NCBI GenBank assembly: GCA_027924585.1
Contig: BSBM01000904.1
Location: forward strand, 19,553,001 to 19,617,000
DNA from: Larix kaempferi
Taxonomy: Eukaryota > Streptophyta > Pinopsida > Pinales > Pinaceae
DNA: 64,000 nucleotides
Direction of reading: 5' to 3'
Shown here: positions 22,775 to 35,400 of the stretch, piece by piece
Layout: each line of letters starts with the position of its first letter
Position numbering within the stretch: position 1 is the stretch's first letter
Notes under the pieces: generated by a model
What the model was told of the DNA's origin: nothing
The model's database searches: none
Seen by the model: the letters and a program-made list of their open reading frames with translations, nothing else
Program-made: the position numbers and the translations under genes

Positions 22775-25190
22775 AATCTACTTTTGCAGTCTTTTCTTGT
22801 TTATAGTGCTTTCAAGTTTCAAGTATATGCACTATTGACTCTTTTATATTTATTATGGTATATTTTGTGAACATTACATGGCAATTCAAGTTTGAAGTTT
22901 GAAGTTGAACATACCTTTGAAGTTCACTATTTGCAACTTCGCATTATTGAGTCATTGACTGCATAATGATAAAAGCATATTATGATAAGTTATAACTCTT
23001 TGGTAATGATTCATGAATATGATGCTTTGTGAATTGTTTCAAGTTCAACTTTTATTTCATGGTATGTTATATATTGAAAATTTGAAGTTGTAAGGTTGAT
23101 GTTATAGATACTGGTAACTAGAGTCTAGACCTATGGTTGACGAATTCACTACTATATGATTGATGATTGATGAATGATGTTATATGGTATTATGGTTTAT
23201 TTCATGTTTTTATGCTTTCCAATGAGTTTCCATAACTAATTCAACATTCTACAAACATTTGTTAACATATATGCATCAAAATATATAAAAAATATATATT
23301 ATATAAAAAACGCGACCGCAATGCTCCCAAACCAGAAGCGTTTGAAAATTTCGCTTTTCGCTCCTGCTCCCGCTCCCACTCCCAAGTAACCTTGAATAAA
23401 TGTTAATGGCGCGACAAATTGATACCATATATATAATAAAAAAGGAATTTGGCATGTGCCAAATGAGTTGGTTTTTTGTCTCTTATGGTGGGTGAATATA
23501 TCCCATAACTAAAGCGTTACATTTGAGTTGAATTTGAATGTCAACGTTGGAATTTCTAAGTTAAAGTGCGCCCTCTCCAAGCTTGGGCGTCATCCTCACG
23601 AGGCATCTCGAGATTGGTTTGTGATAAATCCAATGTGGGGCTGCCTACCTCATTGTGAGGTGGCACAACCCCATTGCTTTGGCATCTAATCAAAGATCAA
23701 TCAGCACCATAATCCCACGATCATCTCATGCAACTCATTGTGAACTCTCCCTTTCACCCATGCACTCCTCTCTTGGGATTAGCGCCCCCCTCACTCTGTA
23801 TACTCTATAAAAGCGAGCCTCTTCTCCATTCTTTGACATTTGAAGGTGGAACCTCTGCTCGTATTGTATGTAATATTTTTATCTGAGTTCAATAAAGAAA
23901 GCTTTGGAGGCTATTTTGGTGTGTTCTTTGTAGGTTTGATGTACCATGCTCCACATATGAGGTAATCTGTATCTATTTCACAATTTCTTCATTGTTGGGA
24001 ATGTATTATTCTTCCAAGAGGAATTATGTTTCAAGAAGAGTAAGAAGTAATGCTTTATAGGTTACTTGTATTGTCAATAGTAGAAGGATGCACAAAGACA
24101 TATAATATCTTGTTTGAATTCATGTCTTCTTAGTTGTTCTTTTATTTGTTTACACAGGTGTATTTGATCCCCTTTTGCAAGTGTTTGTGAAATTTTGCAG
24201 GTGATCTAAGCTGGAAGGATTAATAAGCATGTTAGCTTTGCGCATCTTTCAGTAGATCTGAATAGAGCTCCACGTCTCTGGACCACCAAGAAAACGACTC
24301 CATTGCCCAAAGATTGCTGCTCAACCCCCATGGGTTTCTACTTTCTCGATCCAAGTTCTATTTAAAATCTCTCGGTTACATGGTTTGGTTTTCTACATCC
24401 ACATTTAAAAGCTAAAACAAAAGTAGATCTAGTTTTATTTCCCTAATGTTATCATTTTATCAAATCTAAATCTTATAGTTAACATAAGTGAAAAGTCTCA
24501 TCATTTTTGCACTAAAAATTAAAAAATCTCATTAGTTTAAAGAAGATAAAGGTTTGTTTAAAGCATATGAAGGATAGATCTAGCATATCATTGCTTGCAT
24601 GATTCAGTTTGCAACTTGAAAAAGGTCAACTAGAGATCCTAGCAAGACAAGATTTCTTGCTTGTCTTACTAGTTCAAATTTTTGCATTTTTGGTTTATCA
24701 TTCAACTTAGAATTTTTGCAAATTTTTGTAGCAAGGCCAAAGACACTTTTGAAGTGTTTTTGGCCCTTTTAAGATTAATTTAGCTCGCTGTTTTTTTTTA
24801 TATATTTTAGCAGGTTTGAACATTTAAGTGGCCAAAATCTGAGATTCAGAGGCTTTCGTGACTATCCAGAGAGCTAATTTTACCTTCCTTGCTTTTTTCG
24901 AGTATTTGTAAACTGTATTGGTGCCTATTTGATAAAGGACCAACAATACTTTCTTCATTTGAGTTGATGTAACTAAAAAATAAAAAGAGCAAAGCAGGCA
25001 ATTCCAGCGCCTGCCCCCATCCCCCCAGGGGGGATCTATGTTTTTTGTGCTTTTGTATTTTTTTCATTTTTTTAGCTTTATCTTAGTTTCTTTTATGCAA
25101 ATAGTAATTAGATAACATCACGAGCACGCAATCCGTCCACAGAGGGCTGTATGGATTAGTTTTCTGATTTCATGCATTGTCATTTTCTCT

Positions 25191-25300
25191 ATGTTGCATA
25201 AGTTTCCGGTACGCGGGTACGTGGGGTACGTGGACACGAGTATCTGGTACGGCTAGAAGTTTCGCCCAGATTTACAGGAAACGTCAGGTTGGGAGCGGCA
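25191..25300. mobile_element. hAT-6: one-sided hAT terminus
   Basis: CTATGTTGCATAAG at 25199 matches the hAT-4 terminus (CTATGTTGCACGAG). It is followed by clustered GGTACG-type motifs (GGTACGCGGG, GGGTACGTGG, GGTACGG) and then AT-rich sequence, the layout of the other hAT ends. No right end or matching repeat of the preceding CATTTTCT was found, so it is a relic or an extent I cannot define. Confidence 0.4.
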
Positions 25301-26639
25301 ATAATATAATATATTAAATTTTAATATATAGTAAAAGAAATACAGAAATAACAAGATGGATAATATCTAACTAAAGAGCATCAATAATCTCCCTAAATTA
25401 CAAAAGCTTATTTTGATATTATTAACTGATGTGAAGTGAAGTAATGCTAAAGGAAAATAATAAGCTAAAACATGTAATGTCCCTGAGCAAGTTGGCCTAG
25501 AATTTTGTTTCTTAACAGCCTATTGTTTAAGGTAAGATTCTCAACAAACACTTAGGATCACTTCAACCAACTACTGTAGGTCGCAATTGTGAATCAAGTG
25601 AGCAATTATTTCTTGGTGAAGGTCTGGATTGAACACTTTGAACCAATACTTTGCATCTGCATCTGCATCTGATATAAGTTTCCCTTCGCTGCTGGTTTCT
25701 TTTAGTTTCACTGGGTGTGGACTTTTGCCAAACACATGGTTGATTTATAATGATTTTCCGCCACTGTAGAATCCCCCTATAATCTTTCCTTTCACTGCTT
25801 GCCAAATTTTAGAGTTTCTCGTGAAAGACTTTCAACAAACACTTGGTACATAATTTCTGGGTTTGAAACTTTCTCTAGAACCTTCTGTCAAACACTTCTT
25901 TTACTCACTATTTTCTTCATTGTTTACAGTGCTAGGCTATTATATCTGTTGTGGTCATGATGTTTGGACAAATACTTCATTAGAAAGTACTGTGTTTGCT
26001 TGTTTGGTGTCTAGAGTATATGCTTGTTTGTAATGCTTTAAAAGAGCAACATACCAAAAGTAACTCTATATTAAATCAGCAATAAAGTACTCACAAGATC
26101 TTTTGCATTAATGCCATAAGATGTTCCCGTAACTTATTTGCAAATCTGATATTAATTTATCAGCAGTACATAAGACAACTAAGGCTTGTAAACAAGTTAA
26201 GACCTGGAAATTGCAGCAGAGTATAAGTAGATTTAATTGCTGTTCTTGCCATGATTCTTGCCCAGATTGGGTTTATTAACAAATGTTGTTGACGACAGAT
26301 CACAAATGAAGTTTACAGCAGCTAAAACTTCTACCAAGCAATATAGAATTTGACCCCAAGCACTCATAACTCGACCCTGGCAAGAATATCTTCAACCATG
26401 TAAAGGAAACTCAGGCCAGTCTTGAAGGGGATGACCTCAATCAGAAGAACTTCACCTAGAATTTAATGTACATGTAAGCCCATTACTTTAAACAAATTTC
26501 ATATTACATAAAAAGTGATAGTGACAAGGAAGTGACCAGTGTATCGATCGCAATATAAATCTGAGAACATGAGGAAGCTCCTCGTTGGTTTGGGAGTTTA
26601 TTCAAGCTCCATAACATGGGTACTTGTGGCTGGGTGCTT
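25301..26639. other. Unassigned AT-rich stretch
   Basis: No gene, RNA or clear element is recognised. It may include the remainder of the hAT-6 relic. The expected 5' LTR and primer site of Copia-C are not present here. Confidence 0.4.
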
Positions 26640-29600
26640 GAGGAGCTCCCGATCCATTGAGGAGCTTCAAGAAAAGATGGATAGGGTAACTCGCCTCAAG
26701 GAGGTGCATCTTTTGGTGAAAGCATAATTCCGTTTGGAAAATTTTCATTTTTGACCTAGTCGCTAGTGACGGGGGAAAACTAGGGCATCAAAATTTTGGA
26801 GCTTCCATCCACCAATTCGGGAAAAGGAGTACACTGGACAACTCGCCTTAGGGAGGCACATCTTTCTATCCAAGCAGAAGTTCAAAATTCCAAGTTTGGA
26901 AAATTAGGGTATCTCTGTCAAACCCGAGGTCAGCCAACTCCAGAACCAGGTTGGGCATCTCAAATTGGTAAGATCTAATTCCTTGCTATTTCCATTTGAG
27001 GTTCTCATATCAAAATGACAAATCACACCAAGCTTGAGGATAAGTTTGAAGGAGCTGATAACTTCCGAGCATGGAAGTATAGAATTTCAATTATGTCAAT
27101 GAGGAGGTTCCAAAACTAGAGGGAGAAGAGGCAAAGGCAATCCACAAGAAGAACATGGTCAAGGCCAGAAGGATTATTGCAGACTCCATCAAAGATCACC
27201 TCATCCCTCATGTATCATCCTTGAAGACTCCCAAGGAGGTGTTCGCTGCTTTAACAAAGATATATGAAGGAAAGAACATAAACCGAAAGATGACTCTAAG
27301 GAACCAACTCAAGAATGTGAAGATTCAACACTCATAAACTATGCAATCCTACTTCACAAGAGTCTCTCAGATCAAGGAACAACTTGAAGCAATTGAAGAC
27401 AATGTTGAAGGAGAGATTGGGATGACTACCTTGAATGGTCTCCCAAGATCATGGGACTCATTCATTCAAGGAATATGCACCAAGAAGAAGCTAATCACGT
27501 TCAACAAATTATGGGAGGAATGCACCTAAGAAGAAGCTCTCTTAGTAGCAAGAGAAGAAAAGATGGGAGAAAGTGATGACCAAGCCCTAACTGCTCATAC
27601 TAAGAAGAATCAAAATAAGAGGGAGGACCACCATCACAAGAAGTCCAAAAGATCCCATAGGAATCATGGACCTGGAAGAGATCTCTCTAGTATTAGGTGC
27701 TTCACATGCGATGAGAAAGGACACTATTCAAGAGACTGTCCCAGAAACCAAGGATCCTCGAGAAGAACCAACAAGAAGAGGCATCATGCTCACACCGCTG
27801 AAGATGATGGACCAGTAAGGAAGAAAACCAGAGAAGAAAGGGATGATTCTTCAAGTGATGAAGAATATGTTTTAATCTCAACTCTTACAGGTACCATCAC
27901 CCATGGAAGCAATGATTGGCTTGTGGATAGTGGAGCATCCAAGCACATGATCGGATACAAAGAATCTCTTATCAACTTATCAGAACATGAGTCACCTCAC
28001 AAGGTGAAACTTGGAGACGATTATCAGTATCCTATCAAAGGAAGTGGAGAAGCCTCTTACAAACTAGACTCAGGCAAATCAATAAAGATGAAGGATGTTC
28101 TCTACGTACCAGGTTTGAAGAAAAATCTCCTCTCCATCTCAGCATTAGATGCTAAAGGACTTTGTGTTGCGTTTGTTGATGGCTAAGTTCTAATGTGGCC
28201 AAGAGGAAAGACAATAAATGATGCAACAATAATTGGAGAGCAAGAGGGAGGCCTGTACAAGTTGAAAAGACAACTAGAACAAGCATTGGTTCATGACTCC
28301 ATGGAACCAAGCGAATGATGGCATAGAAGGCTTGGACATGTACACTATAGAGCACTACCAATTGCAAGCAAAGCAGTATTAGGTCTACCATAAATTCAAA
28401 CAAAGTATGAATGCATTTGCAAGGGATGTGCACAAGGGAAGAATGTGAAGAAGTCATTTCCTAGCAGTGAAAGTAAGGAAAAAAGAATCTCGGCGATATT
28501 TCAATCAGAGAATCAGGGATTAAGAGGGAGTTGAGCACTCCTTACAATCCTCAACAAAATGGCGTTGCAGAACGTAAGAACAAAACAATAATGGAAGCTG
28601 CAAAGGCAATGCTCCATGATCAAGATCTTCCGATGCACTTTTGGGCAGAAGTAGCAAGAACAACTGTGTATGTACAAAATCGTACACCTCACCGTGTATT
28701 CAACAACAAGACTCCAAAAGAAGTTTTCTCAGGAGAGAACCGGAAGTCATCCATCTCAGAATATTTGGCTGCCCTCTGTACATACACATTCCGAAGGAAA
28801 AGAGAACAAAACTAGACCCTTCAGGGATGAAGGGCATATTCGTGGGATATAGTGACACATCAAAAGCTTACCGCATATACTTCCCAGGATTCAAGAAGAT
28901 TGAAATCAACAAAGACGTAACATTTGATGAAGACTTAGCCTACAACAAGTCAAGACCATGACATAGTTAGGGAAGAGACAATCCAAGAAGATCACCAAGA
29001 CCATGACATAACAGAACCACAAGAACCTGTAGATCCACCTCGTGAGAAGAACTCCCACAAAAGAAGACCAGCATGGGCACGTGAAGTAATACAAGATGCA
29101 GAGAAATATGGTGCTCCAGATGGGATACTCAAAGAGAGCAAGAGACCCAGAACATAGTCCAACTATGTGGCCCTACTATGTGACATCATTGATACAAAAC
29201 TTCCAACTATGAGGAAGCAGGAAAAAGGAAAGAATGGAAGGATGCCATGATCGAAGAGTACCAGTCAATTATGAAGAATGATGTCTGGGAGATAGTTCCG
29301 AGACCAGAAGGGAAGTCTGTTGTGACTTCAAAATGGATTTACAAGATCAAGTATGCTGCAGATGGTAGCATTGAAAAACACAAGGCAAGATTTGTGGCAC
29401 GTGGCTTCTCCCAGAAAGAAGGCATAGACTACGAGGAGACATTTGCACCTGTAGCAAGATACACTTCCATAAGATCTATACATGCTTTAGCCGCAGTAAT
29501 GAAATGGAAAGTACACCAAATGGACATCAAGATAACATTCTTGAATGGTGTAGTTGAAGAGGAAGTGTATGTGGAGCAACCACTGGGATTCGAGACACAT

Positions 29601-30212
29601 GACAGATAGACTCATGTGTGCAAGTTAAAGAAAGGCTTTTATGATTTGAAGCAAGCACCCAGGACATGGTACGACAGGATGGACAGTTTTCTGATGAGCT
29701 TAGAGTTTACCAAGAGTAAAGCAGATTCCAACCTCTACTTCAAGGTTGAGGGTGGAAGAGCAGTAATATTACTGCTATATGTAGATGACCTGTTCGTAAC
29801 AGGAGAGGATGAGCTCATTGCAGAAACAAAGCGAAGTCTTGCCGCAGAGTTAGAGATGAAGGACCTGGGAATGATGCACTACTTCTTAGGTATGGAGGTG
29901 TGGCAGAGTTTAGATGGGATTTTCCTTGGTCAAGGAAAGTATGCAATAGAGATTCTAAAGATGTTTGTGATGATGGACTGCAAGGCAATGACCACACCAA
30001 TGGCATCGAACTTGAAGCTACTGTGTGATGCTTCTTCAGAGACAGTTGATGTCACGATGTACAGGTAGATGATTGGTTTGTTGATGTAATTGACGAACAC
30101 GAGACCAGACATATGCTTTGCTGTGAACACCCTAAGCCAGTTTTTGACGGATCCGAGACATGTTCACCTGATTACTGCAAAGCATATATTGAGGTACCTG
30201 AAGGGTACAATT

Positions 30213-30220
30213 GAGTATGG
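30213..30220. repeat. Target duplication GAGTATGG, left of hAT-3
   Basis: GAGTATGG at 30213-30220 recurs exactly at 31918-31925. It lies inside the RNase H coding of Copia-C (Glu-Tyr-Gly), so one copy is host sequence. Confidence 0.92.
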
Positions 30221-31917
30221 CTATGTTGTTGGGAGCGGGAGCGGAGCGAAAAGCGAAATTTTCAAAAGCTCCCGTTTTGGGAGTGTTTTTTATATAGCAT
30301 ATATTTTAATATATTTTGACGGATTTATATAGAAGAAACATGTAGGATGTTCAATTAGCTATAGAAAACATGGATTAAAACCTATGTTGCACGAGAACCC
30401 ATCCCCCCAAATTTCATATGTTTCCTGCATTCCCGCGTTCTGGGGACTTTGGAACTCCTCAGAAACTTCCCTATTTCATCGGGGACTCCACCGAGGATTT
30501 GGGGACTTCTTGGCCATACCCTAACCGTACCTGTCAAATCTAGGGACATTTCAGGAATGTCCGCGAAGTCCCTATACCAATTGGGGACTCCTGGACGTTC
30601 CCTAACATGCACAGTTTAAAAAAAAAAACAAATTGAGTTATAGAATTCAGAGACTTCCTTTTTTGTTGTCTTGAGGTTTCAACATGTTTATGACAATTTT
30701 GAGGAATTTGATATATATAGTTGTGATTTTATTAATTCTCCTCCTAGGCAAAGGATTTGGACCAAATACAATATATTCAGTTCGATTAATTGACCGGTGC
30801 AATTGTTTGTACATTTGGATGAACATATTGGTTATTCTGTCTTCTCCTTCCTAGAATTCCCACCCATAATGACAACTGCAGTTACAAAGAAATAAAGAGA
30901 TTGCTACTAATGATGTTTTTTCAACCATGATTATAGATTGAAGTGTAATTGAGATGTTTTTAGCCATCGCTCAACGAATGAATGCCAAGCGTATATCGGA
31001 GGCCACACATGGGGTAAGATGTGAACGTCAATCTATAGTTCATGGATGTTTTGTTAACCCCAAGCTGCATAGAGTTGACGTTAGGGGCAAGGTGGGTCAA
31101 GCACCCCTGGGTCATGGGGCATCCATGCTTTAATACACCTATAAAGGGTTTTCTAATGGCCTGCCCACCCTTTGGAGGGTTTGTCTACATATGCATCGTG
31201 GCCATTTCTTGGACTTTGGCATTTCATTTCCTTTTCATGTGGCAATTACATGTCAATTTCCTTTCAAACTTTCCTGCAGGCTGCAAACATGAACTGTGGT
31301 CACCAAAGGGAAAGGCTGAAAACATGAACTACGGTCACATAAGGGAAGAAACACATCATAACCAATATATCTGCTACAGAAATATGATTATAGGCAGTAA
31401 AATATTTATATTTCATTTTGTAATTTGAATTTCATAAATAGTTCTAATTTTTATCTCAGTGTTTTGAATTATATATATTATAATTTATTATATATATTGA
31501 TAATTAGATATATTTATTTATATTATATAATTGTCCTCCCCAACCTGCCGTCCCCTGAAAAATTGGTGGTGCGCTCTGGCCATCCCGGAAACTCGTCCCT
31601 GTGTCCCCCGCTTCCCCCCGTCTCCGAGGCCAGTGCAACATAGATTAAACCATATAACATCAAACATCTAGTAGTTATAACTTATAACATTGTCATCAAA
31701 TGATCAATATTAACAACTTTTATAGGAGCTTGGCAGAGAAGGGAGGTACCATAACACTGTCATCAAATGATCAACCTAATATAGGAGCTTTTAGTATAGT
31801 AGAGGTAGGGAGCCTCTCGGGAGCGCCTCAGAAGCGCACTCCCAAAACTGGGAGTGTTTTGGGAGCGAGCTTCAGGAGCGGGAGCGAGGGGATGGGGGGA
31901 ACTCCCACACAGCAGAG
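30221..31917 (-). mobile_element. hAT-3: non-autonomous hAT in Copia-C RNase H
   Basis: 1697 bp with exact 8-bp GAGTATGG duplications. Ends are CTATGTTGTTGGGAGCGG and, inverted from the right, CTCTGCTGTGTGGGAG. Its left ~100 bp matches the left end of hAT-2 (GGGAGCGGGAGCG then AAGCGAAATTTTCAAAAGC and an AT-rich TATATTTTAATATATTTTG run), so it belongs to the hAT-1/hAT-2 family and is oriented like hAT-2. It has no transposase. Most of its interior is a second transposon, hAT-4. Confidence 0.92.
30382..31643. mobile_element. hAT-4: small hAT nested in hAT-3
   Basis: 1262 bp with inverted ends CTATGTTGCACGAG / CTATGTTGCACTGG and flanking ATTAAAAC (30374-30381) and ATTAAACC (31644-31651), an 8-bp duplication with one mismatch. 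Both subterminal regions are rich in GGGGACT or its complement (GGGGACTTTGG, GGGGACTCC, GTCCCC), unlike the GGGAGCG of its host. No coding frame of note. This is the third nesting level: hAT-4 in hAT-3 in Copia-C. Confidence 0.85.
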
Positions 31918-32448
31918 GAGTATGGGATCAAATATGAGACGAATCAGAAGATTAACCTGCATGGTTATGTTGATTCGGATTGGGCAGGCAATGCTGCAGA
32001 CAAGAAGAGTACTTCAGGATGCTGCTTCAGTTTGGGATACAGTATGATCTCTTGGTTTAGCAGGAGGTAGTCATGTGTGGCACTGAGTACAGCCGAGGCA
32101 GAGTATACTGCAGCCTGATCAACCAGTTGTGAGGCAGTATGGCTTCAGAAGCCATTGTCAGATCTATTTGATCTCGAGTTAGAGGCGACTTGTATCTTTT
32201 GTGACAACCAGAGTTGTGTGAAGTTGTCAGAGAACCTGGTGTTCCATGACAAGTCGAAGGATATTGAGATCAAGTACTACTATATTCGGGATATGGTGCA
32301 GAGAGGAGTAGTAAACCTCCAGTATGTGGCGACAGACAAGCATATAGCTGATGTGTTGACCAAGCCGTTAACAAGAGTGAAGTTCAAGTACTTCTTAGAG
32401 AAGCTTGGTGCTATCCAGATCGATGTTCCTCGAAAGAGGGATTGATGT

Positions 32449-32456
32449 GACTAGAA
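32449..32456. repeat. Target duplication GACTAGAA, left of hAT-2
   Basis: GACTAGAA at 32449-32456 pairs with GACCAGAA at 36201-36208, with one mismatch. Confidence 0.82.
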
Positions 32457-35400
32457 CAAGGTTACTTGGGAGCGGGAGCGAGAAGCGAAATTTTCAAAAG
32501 CTTCTGGTTAGGAAGCGTTCCGGAAGCTTTTTTTATATAATATATATATTTTAATATATTTTGATGCATATATGTCAACAAATGCAAGTAGAAGTTCATC
32601 AATCATCAGATAACATCATATAACATTATTCATCATTGAAAAGCATGAAATAAACAATAATACCATATACATCATTCATCAATCATCATTCATTAATCAT
32701 TTACTAGTGAATTCATGATTTCATCAACCATAGGTCCAATATCCATGATTCCATAAGTTATAACATCAAGATTCAACCTTAAAGCTTCAAATTCAAAGGT
32801 AGGTTCAACTTAAAACTTCAAACTTGAAATGCCATGTAATGTTTACAAAATATATGATAATAAATATAAAAGAGTCAATAGTGCCGAAACTTGAAAGTAC
32901 TGTAAACAAGAAAATACAAGAAAAGTAGATTTTATGGAATCATGGATGTTTCCTCTTGCCACGAGAAATTTCCATTTTCTTTTCTCGTGCTCTCTGAACA
33001 ATGGGAGTGGGATTATCATCCCCAGTAGCCACCACTGCTGAGCCATGTCCAAGACTCGATCCTGCACGACCCCCCCTCACTGATGCAGATGGAGGTCGTG
33101 AACCTCTAGGCAAAGATGGTGCATCTGGAAACGAGGAAGAAGATGGCGGCGCCATTGGTAGTGGTATTGCATATGCATCATCCTCATCGCCCAAAAGCTC
33201 TTCCTCCAAGCGCTCCAAAGCTATGGCTCCATCCTCCAAGTTATGCTCCTCCGGATTGTTGTCCCAAGTGACATATGATCTATCAGTTTTGGGACGCTCA
33301 CAATAATGAGTCAACAACCTCAAGTTGTAATGTACATAAACCAAGCTTTCTGCTCGGTTTTCATTTAATCGATTTCTTTTCACTGAGTGGATGAAGCTAT
33401 AGGTGCTCCAACACCTTTCTGCAGAGGAACTGTTAACCACCTGTGAAAGCACTCTAACAGCCAATTTATACAAGCGTTGGCATGTTGAGCCATACATGTT
33501 CCACCATTCGATAGGAGGCGCCCTATCTCAATCTCTGATTGCATGCAAAGTACCAAATGGACCAACTTCACTAAGGTATTTGCTTAATTCACTGCGCAAT
33601 ATGTCACATTCCTCTACATCAAGGACCAACTTGTCTATAGCAGTCATGTACGCAAGATGTACCTCTGGATCTGTGTGGGGCTTTCTCCTAACCCCACCCC
33701 CAGGTGCTGGTTTGGCCAACCAAGATGGAGAATAATATTTTGGTGCTAACACATATGCTAAGGCATGCACTGGAACGTTGAGATGTTCCCACCTTTTGAC
33801 CACATGTTCATGAATATGGTCATACAGGATGGGATCTTTCTGTTCAACAATATCTTTAATTTGACCCAGCATGCTATCCATCTGCTCTTACACCTCCCCA
33901 ATCACTGACTTATCTGTATCTGCAAACAGAATCATGTAATAAATGGGCTTTGTGAACTGCAAAACATACTTGACACTTACCCAAAATCCCGTATCAAGAA
34001 CTGTTTCTTCCACCTCCTGAAAATCAAGCCTGTCAGATGCGGATGTACACCTATCTTTCAAGACCTGCCATGACTCACTTGATACCATGCTAGCTAATGC
34101 CTCTCTTACCTTCAAAAGGCGCCTGAAAGTGAGGTAGTAGCTAGCAAATCTAGTCTTTGCTATCTTCAATAGCTCCAACTTTGAGTGACTGCGGAAAATG
34201 CCATCGGCATTGCTATGGTTGGTTATAAATCTTATCATATTCTTGCCCTTTTTGTACAATTCACCAATCCATTTGTATTGATTTTCCTTCAACTTAATGA
34301 TGTCGTGCATCAAAACGTTCATTGTGTGAACCAAACACCCAGACCAAAATATGTTGGGGTATTTATCTTCAATGATTGCTCCCGCTGCCTTACAATTAGC
34401 AACATTGTCGGTTATGACTTGGATGACATTGTATGGACCAATAGATTCAATGGTTTTGAGTAGGAGTTCTGCAATGTTTATGCCAGTCTTGAATTTATCT
34501 GAGTAGTCATGGGCTGAAAGGAAGATTGCACCAGTAGCAGACACACCAAGAACATTTATCAATGGCTTGCCTTTTACATTTGTCCATCCATCTGATACAA
34601 TTGATACCCCATACTCATTCCAAGCATTTGTGAATTGCCCCAAAGCATTTTGGATCTTGCCTCTTTCCTTGTCAAGCCCCACAGTTCTAGCTTTGTCATA
34701 CCCTGGGCTCTTGTATCCTGCTGGAGCAGTGCGAATGGCATCTACCATTTCATGCCAATAGGGTGAGCGAAGGACATTGAACGGTATGCCACATGCATAG
34801 AGAAACCAGAACACTCTTGCATCCACGTCATCCCTACCGCCAACGTCAAGGAAATCTGATATTGTCCTGCGTGACCCAGGGGGTGAGAATCCACTACCTT
34901 GGGTGGCCTCTAGCTATCGGTGAGTTCATTGAGGGGTCATGGTCAACCCTTGCTTTTGATTTGTTTTGTGCTTCAAATTCTTTCTTCTTATACATGGCTC
35001 TTTGTGTTGATGGGACACTTTTGCAAACACAAACTCCTACAGTTTTGTTTTCATCACATGGCATGTTCCCACATAGATGTCTTCTCAGACGGGTATATGA
35101 ACCCGTGTAAGTCTTTTTACAATGGGGGCAACCAAATTTGGCGGTTCCACCCCCCTTGCTCCCTCCCTGCTTGGTGACATATTTCCATAAGGGTGTTGTG
35201 TCTTCCTTGGTTTTCATTCGGTTTCCCTCCTCCTCTTCCTCCTCCTCTTCCCCTCCCTCCTCCTCTCCACGGTATGTGCCACTACCCACTTCTTCATCAT
35301 ATCCCTCTCCCTCATTCCTCCTCCGGTTTTCAATGAACATCATCAAAACAACAAATGGAACCAACAAAAGAAACCATAAACTCATCATCATGTTTGTTGG

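Larger units (their letters stand above)
19521..23394 (+). mobile_element. hAT-1: autonomous-type hAT transposon, decayed
   Basis: 3874 bp between perfect 8-bp AATAAATG duplications. Ends read CAAGGTTGCGGGGGAGCG and, inverted from the right, CAAGGTTACTTGGGAG. The left ~280 bp is packed with GGGAGC or GCTCCC (about ten copies), probable transposase contact sites. A purine tract of GAGAA/GGAGA type (19935-20038) and a 159-bp 5'-untranslated intron (20098-20256) precede the transposase frame. The element lies inside an older LTR-type repeat. Confidence 0.95.
18835..25190 (+). repeat. Old long-LTR-type repeat interrupted by hAT-1
   Basis: The segments 18835-19520 and 23395-25190 flank hAT-1 and resemble 52230-54600 in the same order. 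Shared features are CTCCAAAGCTGGA (19149-19161 and 52312-52324), a diverged block ending TATGTTTCGGGTG / TAAGTTTCGGATG, CTCCAAGCT followed by a CATCCT block (about 23575 and 53030), a TATA-like CTATAAAAG / CTATTTAAG (about 23805 and 53335), AATAAAG strings, and TTTTGCAGGT. The layout is that of an LTR of a Gypsy-type element, but the ends and internal region were not identified. It is more diverged than the 54/62 kb pair. Confidence 0.5.
27015..32445 (+). pseudogene. Copia-C gag-pol, broken and interrupted
   Basis: ATG 27015 begins MTNHTKLEDKFEGADNFRAW, then about ten residues are lost near 27085. The zinc knuckle CFTCDEKGHYSRDC (near 27701) is intact. Protease WLVDSGASKHM lies near 27918 and the pre-integrase WHRRLGH near 28319. 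The first part of integrase is deleted near 28480; NPQQNGVAERKNKT remains near 28540. RT holds MDIKITFLNGVVEEEVYVEQ near 29520 and LLYVDDL near 29776. RNase H runs to 30220 and resumes at 31926 with GYVDSDWAGN, STAEAEY and CDNQSC. Stops occur after VDG (28184-28186), in place of Leu before WHRR, at 29608, 30068 and 32068-32070, among others. The coding order is clear, but no intact product is possible. Confidence 0.9.
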
